Origin: Chrysomallon squamiferum
Lineage: Eukaryota > Mollusca > Gastropoda > Neomphalida > Peltospiridae
Direction: 5' to 3'
Assembly (NCBI GenBank): GCA_012295275.1
Contig: CM022672.1
Coordinates: forward strand, 14,633,625-14,648,624
Length of the DNA: 15,000 nucleotides
The notes under the pieces were generated by a model that was given only the letters and a program-made list of their open reading frames with translations, searched no databases and was not told the origin of the DNA. Position numbers and translations under genes: made by a program. Shown here piece by piece: positions 7,262-15,000 of this stretch (position 1 is the first letter of the stretch; each line of letters starts with the position of its first letter).

Positions 7262-9230
7262 TTAGCTTGTTTAGCTGCAGTTATTACGGACACAGCTCTA
7301 CTGCAGTTGTTACTAACAATATTGCACTACATTTCTTTTACTATTGCACTACAGTGTGGTGCTACTAATAATAAAACTAACAATACTTCACCATTTGTAA
7401 CAGCACTAAAGTACTAGAGTTGTTACTAACTCTACACTACTAATAATAATACAATTAACATTGTTACTAACATAACTGAACTACAGTCTTAATTAACAGT
7501 ACAGTATTACAGTTAGTACTGACACTACTGTGTTACAGTTATTATTAACACTGGTTTACTACAATTATTACTAACACTGTTGTAGTACAGTTATTACTAA
7601 CACTGCTTTACTCTAGTTATTATTTACACTAAAGTACTACTGTTATTACTAACACTATAGTACTACAATACTACAGTTATAATCTAACAAAACAGTACCA
7701 CAGTTATTACTAATATTGCTTCACTATAGTTATTACTAACACTACTGTACTACAGTTATCACTAACACAACTGTACTACAGTTATTACTAACACTACAGT
7801 ATCGCAGTTATTACTAACACTACAGTATCGCAGTTATTACTAACACTACTGTACTGTAGTTATTACTAACACTACTGTACTACAGTTATCATTAGTACTA
7901 CAATACTACAGTTATTACTAACACTACAGTATCGCAGTTATTCTACAATACTACAGTTATTACTAACACTACAGTATCGCAGTTATTACTAACACTATAG
8001 TACTACAATACTACAGTTATTACTAACACTACAGTATCGCAGTTATTACTAACACTATAGTACTACAATACTACAGTTATTACTAACATTACAGTATCGC
8101 AGTTATTACTAACACTATAGTACTACAATACTACAGTTATTACTAACACTACAGTATCGCAGTTATTACTAACACTATTGTATCGCAGTTATTACTAACA
8201 CTGCTGTATTACAGTTATTACTAACACTGCTGTATTACAGTTATTAATAATACTACAGTAGTAGTTATTACTAATTAAACAGTATCACAGTTATTACTAA
8301 CACTGCTTCACTATAGTTATTACTAACACTGCTTTACTACAGTTATTACTAACACTGCTTTACTACAGTTATTACTAACACTACAGTACTACAGTTATTA
8401 CTAACACTGCTTTACTACAGTTATTACTAACACTGCTTTACTACAGTTATTACTAACACTGCTTTACTACAGTTATTACTAACACTACAGTACTACAGTT
8501 ATTACTAACACTGCTGTACTACAGTTATTACCAACACTACAGTACTACAGTTATTACTAACACTGCTTTACTACAGTTATTACTAACACTGCTTTACTAC
8601 AGTTATTACTAACACTGCTTTACTACAGTTATTACTAACACTACAGTACTACAGTTATTACTAACACTGCTGTACTACAGTTATTACCAACACTACAGTA
8701 CTACAGTTATTACTAACACTACAGTAGTAGTTATTACTAATAAACAGTATCACAGTTATTACTAACACTGCTTTACTACAGTTATTACTAACACTACTGT
8801 ACTACAGTTATTACTAACACTACAGTACTACAGTAGTAGTTATTACTAATAAACAGTATCACAGTTATTACTAACACTGCTGTACTACAGTTATTACTAA
8901 CACTATTGTATTATAGTTATTACTAAACATACAGTACCACAGTTATTAGTAACACTTCTGTACTACAGTTATTACTAATACTACAATACTACAGTTATTA
9001 ATAACACTACAGTACTACAGATATTACTAATAAAACAGAACTACAGTTATTACTTACACCACAATAACTACATTTGTTACTAACACTTTTGTACTATAGT
9101 TATTACTAACACTACTTACCACAGTTATTATTAAGACTATTATAGGACTGTTATTACTAACACTACTGTATACAGTTATTAGTATAGTTCAGTTATTACT
9201 GACACCATTAGATACAACAGAATGTAATAT
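7262..9230. repeat. 26-bp minisatellite, about 2 kb, with nested higher-order repeats
   Basis: The core AGTTATTACTAACACT recurs with a basic period of 26 bp (for example 8341, 8367, 8393, 8419, 8445, 8471). The second half varies (GCTTTACTAC, ACAGTACTAC, GCTGTACTAC, ACAGTATCGC). At about 7980-8160 a 60-bp higher-order unit (26+34) repeats three times almost exactly. At 8393-8704 a 156-bp block of six units is duplicated base for base. Copies at both edges (7262-7550 and 9000-9230) are degenerate, while the middle is homogeneous, the pattern expected from unequal exchange. A period of 26 is incompatible with coding, and no long frame exists. Confidence 0.97.
8393..8704. repeat. Exact 156-bp higher-order duplication (2 x 6 units)
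   Basis: Within the 26-bp array, six consecutive units (8393-8548) are repeated identically at 8549-8704 in the same variant order: three GCTTTACTAC units, one ACAGTACTAC unit, one GCTGTACTAC unit and one marked by ACCAAC. The rare ACCAAC variant at 8531 and 8687 fixes the 156-bp offset. Perfect identity implies a very recent tandem duplication, or an assembly artefact. Confidence 0.95.
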
Positions 9231-9314
9231 TTCCAGGTTTAATATCATTACTGAATGTTGTCGCGTTAATGATTGTTATAGTATACGCTTATAATAAATG
9301 TAATAACTAATGAC
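9231..9314. other. Short unique spacer between two oppositely oriented arrays
   Basis: About 80 bp of AT-rich DNA with no unit of either array separates the 26-bp array from the 48-bp array, whose units read as a relative of the first on the opposite strand. Confidence 0.6.
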
Positions 9315-9710
9315 AATAATAGTACTAGTAATAACAGTGGTGTTGGCAATATTAATAACAGTTGCATTAGTAATAGTAACTACAGTGGTGTTGGCAATAG
9401 TAATAACAGTTGTATTAGTAATAGTAACTACAGTGGTGTTGGCAATAGTAATGCCAGTTGTATTAGTAATAGTAACTACAGTGGTGTTGGCAATAGTAAT
9501 AACAGTTGTATTAGTAATAGTAACTACAGTGGTGTTGGCAATAGTAATGCCAGTTGTATTAGTAATAGTAACTACAGTGGTGTTGGCAATAGTAATGCCA
9601 GTTGTATTAGTAATAGTAACTACAGTGGTGTTGGCAATAGTAATAACAGTTGTATTAGAAATAATAAATGAAGTGGCGTTAGTAACGGTAACAGCAGTGA
9701 TGTTAGTAAC
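9315..9710. repeat. 48-bp (2 x 24) minisatellite, 7 copies, inverted relative of the 26-bp array
   Basis: The word TTGGCAATA recurs at 9343, 9391, 9439, 9487, 9535, 9583 and 9631, exactly 48 bp apart. Each unit is a dimer of 24-bp halves that share the pattern GTRTTRGYAATAGTAA. That pattern resembles the reverse complement of the neighbouring 26-bp unit (GTGTTAGTAATAACTG). Because 48 is a multiple of 3, a plus-strand frame from ATG 9310 to 9744 stays open for 144 codons. It reads as a 16-residue hydrophobic repeat rich in V, I, L and T, including AIVMPVVL and AIVITVVL versions. It has no signal of being a gene beyond openness, so I do not call it a CDS. Confidence 0.95.
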
Positions 9711-9744
9711 AGTACTAACAGTCTTAATAATGGATGGTGGATAG

Positions 9745-10079
9745 CATTAAAGTAACAGCCACCGAGGCATCTACGTAATAAAACAGTGTGTTTAAAAAAA
9801 ACAGAACGACGTTATGACAACTTAAGTTTGCCAAGCGCGTGTCTGATCAATCGGCATATAATTTTATACATGTTTACATGCTTCGACTCGTTCATAATAA
9901 AAAAAGTAACTTCAAAGAAAACAAAATACATCTTTTTTTTTATTATTATTATTTCTCTTACGTTGCCAGTGATTTCATTGGCAAAACAAAAGTCATAAGA
10001 AACTATGCAGAAAGAGAAAAGAATTAAAAAAAAAAAAAATTATTAAAAAAAATTAAATATCTTTTTATGAATGTTGGAA
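9745..10079. other. AT-rich unique sequence, no gene seen
   Basis: Contains a T run with ATT triplets (about 9932-9955) and an A-rich tract at about 10026-10055. Two overlapping short frames (9786-9998 and 9839-10027) have no recognisable content. The block leads into the GC-richer island that follows. Confidence 0.55.
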
Positions 10080-10725
10080 ATAGAGAAATATTCATAAAAA
10101 CGCGAGACTTCGACATCTTGTCTTTACGGCCGTGCTATCTCCATTCTTCTGCGTCCGATCTCGCTTAAACCGGCCCGTGTTTTCCTATCTTACGACATTG
10201 TAAATATCGGAAGAAAGAGGAAACTCTCGCTTAATTAAATTTACTCTGGCCTTTTCTGAGTGCAAAAGAGCGTTGTATTGGTGTCTATCGCCGAAACCGT
10301 CCATTTGAGACGAGTTTGATGAAGAACCAGTCTATCGCGGAAAAATTGCTGCGCCGATAATTTCTAATATTCCAAGCGCGCATTCGATCGTGGCCCATTA
10401 ACGTGACGCCGGAATATTACTCCGTCTGCAAGGCGCTCAGCGAGCGCGGTGCGGTGCCATGCAAATAAATCAGCGAACTTTCCAGTTTGAAGTGACTCCG
10501 GTAATTAAGTAATTTGTATAATAGAGAGGAAAATTATAAAATCGATCGGGCTAAAATTCCGTGATATCCGATATCGTTAAAACGCTCGATGATTCAGTGG
10601 TTCTGGTGTGTCGAGATTTCTCACCGGCTCCGATTGATCTCGTAATTGCTCGGCGCGATGAAAAACGAATAACCGTGTCAGATTTTAAACTGTTCCTCCT
10701 TTGAGGGGGATGCGTTCAGATAAAC
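10080..10725. promoter_or_regulatory. Candidate conserved non-coding element 1 (homeodomain/POU-rich)
   Basis: About 640 bp of non-repetitive, CpG-containing DNA with no open frame over about 60 codons. It is dense in motifs typical of developmental enhancers: ATGCAAAT (10459-10466), the canonical POU octamer, overlaps ATAAATCA (10465-10472), whose reverse complement TGATTTAT fits a PBX-HOX composite site. Homeodomain TTAATTAA-type cores occur near 10232, and GGTAATTAAG near 10500. A 6-bp hairpin GCGCTC-AGC-GAGCGC lies at 10433-10447. AATATTCC (10366-10373) and GGAATATT (10411-10418) form an inverted pair containing TEAD-like GGAAT cores. GATATC occurs twice at 10563 and 10570. The motifs are seen; enhancer function and conservation are inferred. 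Confidence 0.5.
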
Positions 10726-11419
10726 GGTCTAAATTGGTTTAATGCGGATCTGAGTTTATTGTTTCGTCTTGCAACCAGGTGACTAATGTATTTTAGTGTA
10801 TCTCGTGCAATGTTTGCTGTGGTAGATTATTAATTAAACGTTAGTTCCAAGATGTTAATAAAGTTTTATAAGGCGGGACCAGTCTTTTATTACTGATAAA
10901 GTACGGCATGTACTTTAAAGTTGTTGTTGATGAATGCGATCATTTCTCTGAAATAGGTAGGCTATGGAACAGTGGTAATTAAGACAACAGACTTTAGATA
11001 TGTGTTTATAATAAATAATAAAAAACAAATTATGCAAATGCTAATAAACTGTGAAATGTCTTAAAACAAAACAAAAATATTGCGCTGGTCTATTTTAACA
11101 GTGGATAATACTTTATTAAAATGAAATATTGTATAAAGAATGATGTCAAAGATTTTGACTTTGGCATTGGTATAGATGATCATGATTATCATTATAGGGT
11201 TGTAAAGATAGTGAATGTGTCGAGATAGTGATCATGATGTAGCGGCCATAATGTTTATTTTGATTACGGTTAAGAAGGTAATAAAGATGATAGAGATTTT
11301 CGTGAAATAATATAGAATGTACCCTGCAATGTTACACTCAGACGTTAAAAATAATAATAACAAAAAAAAAAAAGAATTTAAAAAAAGAAATAAAAGAAAA
11401 AGAAGGATTTATTTTTTTT
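10726..11419. other. AT-rich intergenic sequence, no gene seen
   Basis: AT-rich with a second ATGCAAAT octamer at 11032-11039 and loose GATGATCATGATTATC-type repeats at about 11175-11190. An A-rich tract spans about 11347-11402. No open frame longer than 60 codons starts here and no RNA structure was recognised. Confidence 0.55.
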
Positions 11420-11745
11420 AATGTTTAAAATTTACTAAAACCTTTTGCTAGTTTCTTGTCACTATCGGACAAATACACGCGACTTGTCCCAGCCCTGTCA
11501 GCAGAGAACAGACAGACAAACAAAAGGGAGACCACCAAAGCGGTACGTCTATGGCGGAGGATAAAGGGAGACCATCCGAGAAAACATTTTGCGTTAGACG
11601 GCCTCTTGGTGTTGTCTGTCAAGCACACAGTTGACGTTTTGACCCGCAGTGGCAGAAGCAAACGTCGGGGCAAACACAACGTCAAATCATTCATCACACA
11701 GCTAAATGGGCGTTACGATAGTTAGAGCTTGATGAATTAAAGACA
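11420..11745. other. Unique island with two opposed open frames, coding status doubtful
   Basis: A GC-richer block in which both strands carry nearly coextensive frames: 11425-11697 minus (90 codons) and 11456-11725 plus (89 codons). Neither matches a family I recognise. The minus product has one hydrophobic run (ALVVSLLFVCLF) and the plus product is basic. Opposed frames of equal length usually mean chance low stop density. Also present are a direct repeat AAAGGGAGACCA (11523 and 11563, 40 bp apart) and several TGTC/GACA words. I favour non-coding regulatory DNA. A small exon on the minus strand is the alternative. Confidence 0.35.
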
Positions 11746-11779
11746 TACAAACTTTGATACTCTGTCGGTCGCTTCATCA

Positions 11780-12345
11780 AGGAAATTAAAAACGTTGCAC
11801 GCTCTCTAGCTGATATCCCAACTGTAAATATAGCGGATGATCGCGCGCGCGTCTAATCATATTTGCTTTTGCCGCCTTCGCGCACTCATTTAGCCCGTTA
11901 CCGGTTAGATACAAAGCAGTAATCAATTTCGTGCACACTGCGATTGCCGGGAATTGTCGGGCGAAATAGTGGCGCGCGTTCGCTCGGAAAAATACAGCAA
12001 TCTTAAAAACGGTTTCATGGCAGATCGCGTGAGTCGCAAACAAACAAGAACTGTCTTTATGAAGGCCAGTGGCAGTTTGGATCGCAAGAAGATTGATTCG
12101 GACATTTTATCAATTTGCATTCAAATATTTTCACTCAACTTCGCCTCTGATCCGTCGCGAAAATGATGCGCTTTAATTTGGTGTTGGATGATTTATTTGA
12201 GAAACCTATCAGTGTCTTAGTGGTTCGGTATACACGCCGTAACGTGTGATTTCTCTACGTCAGCCACGTTCAGCTTCGTGTTGTCCTGCTTCTGAGCAAA
12301 GTCGATAAACGTTTACATCGCATCCAGCGATTAATCTCTAGCAGC
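11780..12345. promoter_or_regulatory. Candidate conserved non-coding element 2
   Basis: About 560 bp of unique, CpG-containing DNA that ends shortly before a large (CT)n tract. It includes a pure alternating CGCGCGCGCG run (11842-11851), a third TCGCGAAAA word (12155-12163), ACCGGT at about 11900, and TAATC/GATTA words suited to homeodomain factors. Short frames on both strands (65-85 codons) overlap each other and carry no recognisable domain. The composition and texture match the island at 10080-10725, so I group them as regulatory candidates. No conservation evidence is available from one sequence. Confidence 0.45.
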
Positions 12346-12466
12346 TTGTGCGTGTGTTCTGCTGCAGATGAATTTGTAAAAGTTTGAAATTATTATGTTT
12401 TTATATATCTTGAAATGCATGTTAGTGACATTGATTTGTTAGGGGAGGTTCGTTTGATTTGTGAAT

Positions 12467-12626
<160 letters not shown>

Positions 12627-12754
12627 TATACATATACAGAGTCACAGACATATATATTTTTTTTATATAAATTTACATTAATGTTTTGTAAAATAATATT
12701 ATCTATATTTACAACTATAAATAATTACCTTTCACCATCCTCACAAAATATATA

Positions 12755-12785
12755 CATATATTTATTATTTTATTATTATTTATTA

Positions 12786-12831
<46 letters not shown>

Positions 12832-12832
12832 T
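12755..12832. repeat. (TTA)n trinucleotide microsatellite
   Basis: A degenerate TTATTTTATTATTATT leader passes into a clean (TTA)n run of about 14 repeats. The DNA between this and the CT/CA block (12624-12755) is AT-rich with nothing else visible. Confidence 0.95.
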
Positions 12833-12929
12833 ACAACCCCTCAAAAAACTACTACGATATATTTTGATAAATTGCATCAATATCTCTTACTCCCAATGAC
12901 AAACGTAATCATATTTAATTTCTTGTAAA

Positions 12930-13500
12930 GCGTGGTTATAACACGAATTATTAGACCGCCGCGCTTCTTAAAAACGTATTTCTCTAAGCGGGTGATTTTC
13001 AGATCGGGGAACCTTTGAGGGGTCCATTTTGTAATTAGCGTTTTTTTCGTTCTGTTTGTCCAGCCAGCTCGTAATTAAACCATTCCGTCTTTTCCAGCCG
13101 AAGACGAATTACTTTCCGTCGCATCTCGAGTACCCCCCCCCTCCCCTCCACTTCAAAGCACGGAAACACTGTTAATTACAAGCAAAGGTCCTTGTGCGCA
13201 TGTCTCCACACAGAGCAGTCCCGCGGCGAAAAAGCGGACGGCTCAATTTCCCACCAATCGCTGCTCTGATTTTCACCTCGTCGACTCTGACCGATTCGCA
13301 AGGATCAGCGGGGGTCCCTGCTCTCCCGAAAGTCTCGATAATTGTCTTCAATCGCCACCAATAGTGCGGAAAATATTTTCATAACACTGGCGGCCGTCAA
13401 TCAAACGGGATTGACTTTATTCGTTTTGATTATTGCGAGTGACATATTATTCTGCAGTGTTCGCGCGCAGAAACCGCATTCAAAAAAAAATCTTTCGGGA
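12930..13500. promoter_or_regulatory. Candidate conserved non-coding element 3 (TAATTA cluster)
   Basis: Unique, CpG-containing DNA free of significant open frames. Three TAATTA homeodomain cores lie at 13032-13037, 13072-13077 and 13173-13178. The words GTCAATC (13396-13402) and GATTGAC (13409-13415) form an inverted repeat with a 6-bp spacer. TGATTGAC is the known PBX-containing half of PBX/MEIS sites, so this is an inverted pair of such half sites. CCAAT cores occur at about 13254 and 13361. A pyrimidine tract with eight C and CTCCCCTCC sits at 13133-13149. Motifs are observed; enhancer identity is inferred. Confidence 0.5.
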
Positions 13501-13860
13501 TAATGGAGTCATAGAAACAGCGCTATCAAATGGTAATGCGTGTCAGCTTTAACCGTCATCAAGAGTGTTTAAACGTTTCTTTAGTCGAAGCCGGGCTTTT
13601 GTTGTTCTCCGTCTTATTTGTAGCACACGGATCGTTGAGATACACCGCACAGCGAAGTATTCATATTTCTCACCTAGCTGAGAAGCGTTTTTACTACTTT
13701 CTTTTTTTTTTTTTTTTTTTTTTTTATTTCTTCCCTTTCTAATCCTGGGACAAACGAAGCAGAAGATTGCTTTGACAAATCGACCTCGCGATGCAGCAGC
13801 TAACACTCGAATTAAAGCAGGGAAAAGCATATGGCTGGTTACGACATCGTTTTAATACTA
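13500..13860. promoter_or_regulatory. Candidate non-coding element 4, split by a poly-T run
   Basis: Two unique segments, 13500-13700 and 13741-13860, flank a T run of about 24 (13702-13725). The first segment has a TGTCAGC word and PBX/HOX-like ATCAA words. Frames at 13530-13742 plus and 13549-13830 minus cover the same DNA, run through the homopolymer and have no recognised domain. They are probably chance frames. The confidence is low because the motif density is lower than in the previous two islands. Confidence 0.35.
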
Positions 13861-13875
13861 ATGCATTGTTGACCA

Positions 13876-13942
13876 TGTTGTTGTTGTTGTTGTTGTTGTT
13901 TTTTTTTTTTTTTTTTTTTTTGCCGTTGTTGTTAGTGTTTTA

Positions 13943-14002
<60 letters not shown>

Positions 14003-14100
14003 GTTGTTGTTATTATTATTAAAGTTGTTGTTGGTGATGGTGGTGGTGTTGTTATTTTTCTAATTGTTGTCGTCATTGTTGTTATTGTTTATTATCGTTG
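13876..14100. repeat. (TTG)n, poly-T and (TTA)n compound repeat
   Basis: (TTG)n at 13876-13898 is followed by a T run to 13921, then a (TTA)n run of about 20 repeats at 13942-14001. A mixed TTG/TTA/GGT tail reaches about 14100. All triplets are T-rich on the plus strand. The minus-strand poly-I/T frame across it is an artefact. Confidence 0.96.
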
Positions 14101-14111
14101 TTATTTCTTAT

Positions 14112-14192
14112 CATGAATGAATGAACAGATACCATGTATGAATGAATAGTTGGATGGACGGAGAGAAGAACGAATGAACGGGCGAACAAATG
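14112..14192. repeat. Degenerate (GAAT)n tetranucleotide repeat
   Basis: ATGAATGAATGAAC and related GAAT, GAAC and GGAC words recur on a 4-bp period with frequent substitutions. It looks like an old, decaying microsatellite. Confidence 0.8.
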
Positions 14193-14279
14193 AGCTAAAC
14201 GTGTTTCAAGACACAAGAACAAATGTTTCTTAAATATCCCTTTGATATAACGCCATTGCTACATAATTACTGCATCAAT

Positions 14280-14472
14280 AGTTCTTTATTTTTCTTTTTT
14301 CTTTCTCTTTTATATTTTTTCTTCTTTTCTTTTTCATTTACTATCTTTAAACACACTTCAAAAAACACCACATTTATATTACTTTTTTTCTTTCATTTAC
14401 TATCTTTAAATACATTTTCAAAAATACCACATTTATTTTTTTTTTTTCTTTATCTTTACAATCTTTAATTAC

Positions 14473-14485
<13 letters not shown>
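14280..14485. repeat. 59-bp tandem repeat, about 3 copies, in T-rich DNA
   Basis: TTTACTATCTTTAAA at 14337 and 14396, and the diverged TTTACAATCTTTAAT at 14455, are each 59 bp apart. The first two also share ACACATTT/ACCACATTTAT downstream. A T/C-rich run precedes the copies, and an A run of about 26 (14478-14504) ends the block. The phenylalanine-rich frame 14223-14468 is not credible as a gene. Confidence 0.85.
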
Positions 14486-14506
<21 letters not shown>

Positions 14507-14554
14507 ACATTTTTGTAACTATTTAGCCTCCTCATTCCGTGCTCGCTCATTTCA

Positions 14555-14606
14555 ACTCTCTCTCTCTCTCTCTCCTTTCACCCCTACCCCTACCCCCTAC
14601 CCCGCC
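14555..14606 (-). other. (CT)n tract followed by a G-quadruplex motif on the minus strand
   Basis: A (CT)n run (about 14556-14573) is followed by CCCCTACCCCTACCCC and one more C-tract at 14581-14603. On the minus strand this gives four G-tracts of 4, 5, 4 and 4 bases separated by 2-nt TA loops, a strong intramolecular quadruplex consensus. The plus strand could form an i-motif. The GGGGTA words resemble telomere-type repeats but are too few to be a telomere. Confidence 0.85.
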
Positions 14607-14614
14607 CGTCCGAC

Positions 14615-14905
14615 TCCCTGGAATGTGATTCTCATCACAGCATCGTGTCCTGTCTCATTTGCAAGCAATTTGTTGGGAATTAAGAACAAAGACTCCTCTG
14701 CAATCTCGCCGCGATATTTGGCAAGATTTCTTAACTCGGCCTAATCTTCCCTGATGCCACTGGAGAAAAAATAGATGAATTTTGATTCACTTGATATTAA
14801 CTTTGAATAGCGTTTCATTGCCCATATCCTTAGTAGAGCCATCATTACGTCGTGCATCGGGCAGCCGGGATAATGAAAGCGTTAATGTTGAAAATGAATG
14901 ATGGG
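14615..14905. promoter_or_regulatory. Candidate non-coding element 5
   Basis: Unique DNA directly beside the quadruplex motif. It starts with GGAATG (a TEAD-like core) overlapping an inverted repeat TGTGAT-TCTC-ATCACA (14624-14639). GGGAATTAAG, TTAACTCGG and a GATAATG word also occur. No open frame longer than 60 codons is present. It has the same non-repetitive, CpG-containing texture as the islands at 10080-13860. Confidence 0.38.
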
Positions 14906-14909
14906 TAGG

Positions 14910-14911
<2 letters not shown>

Positions 14912-14976
<65 letters not shown>
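14912..14976. repeat. Poly-T/poly-A inverted homopolymer pair
   Basis: A T run of about 28 (14914-14941) is separated by AGAATTT from an A run of about 28 (14949-14976). The two can pair into one long A-T stem. Such sites are prone to length error in sequencing and assembly. Confidence 0.9.
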
Positions 14977-14979
<3 letters not shown>

Positions 14980-15000
14980 TGAAACAGAAATTAAAATGAA

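Noticed and set aside
13549-13830. 93-codon minus-strand frame with a basic N-terminal half
   Set aside because: It runs through a 24-base homopolymer (poly-K), where the frame cannot be trusted, and the opposite strand has a similar frame.
14581-14603. Telomeric repeat
   Set aside because: Only three to four CCCCTA-type units, inside unique DNA. Too short and not the TTAGGG repeat expected of most animals.

Overview
This window looks like non-coding nuclear DNA from an animal. The likeliest source is a lophotrochozoan invertebrate, and the dense (GATA)/(GACA), (CT/GA), (TTA) and (CA) microsatellites interleaved with mid-sized minisatellites resemble published cephalopod genomes, so octopus or squid is a reasonable guess. 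That assignment rests on composition and repeat style only. I found no protein-coding gene, rRNA or tRNA that I can support. Nearly all open reading frames are translations of simple repeats (poly-SL, poly-RE, poly-L/I, poly-K/F) or overlapping chance frames on opposite strands, and there are no recognisable domains, no credible exon chains and no bacterial-style signals.

Layout. 1-402 is a GATA/GACA microsatellite with a 108-bp higher-order period. 403-707 is TG-rich and grades into a 46-bp minisatellite of about 19 copies (708-1590). A short MITE-like DNA transposon with 13/14-matching inverted ends and flanking TA dinucleotides lies at 1847-2033. 2400-2880 carries CT-rich, CA and (GA)43 tracts that run directly into a 24-bp minisatellite of 37 copies (2893-3784). 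4195-4556 is CT-rich with two long (CT)n runs. 4567-5000 is a CpG-rich unique island with two CACGTG boxes and a TTTTCGCGAAAA palindrome, followed by 440 bp of AAT/ACT trinucleotide repeat. 5450-6690 is AT-rich, with a perfect hairpin and several poly-A/T runs. 6690-7085 is a second unique island with CCAAT-type boxes. 7260-9230 is a 2-kb minisatellite with a 26-bp unit and nested 60-bp and 156-bp higher-order repeats. A related but inverted 24/48-bp array follows at 9315-9710.

From 10080 to 14900 the character changes. Blocks of unique, CpG-containing DNA without reading frames (10080-10720, 11420-11745, 11780-12345, 12930-13500, 13500-13860, 14615-14900) are separated by microsatellites. 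They contain homeodomain TAATTA cores, an ATGCAAAT octamer overlapping a PBX/HOX-like site, an inverted pair of PBX/MEIS-like half sites, and TEAD-like repeats. This resembles a cluster of conserved non-coding regulatory elements around a developmental gene outside the window. Conservation cannot be tested from one sequence, so this is inference.

Nothing here works together as a set of genes. The features of most interest are the regulatory-island cluster, the MITE, the two minisatellites whose units happen to carry splice-signal-like words (donor-like in the 24-bp array, branch-point plus acceptor-like in the 26-bp array), and a strong G-quadruplex motif near 14590.
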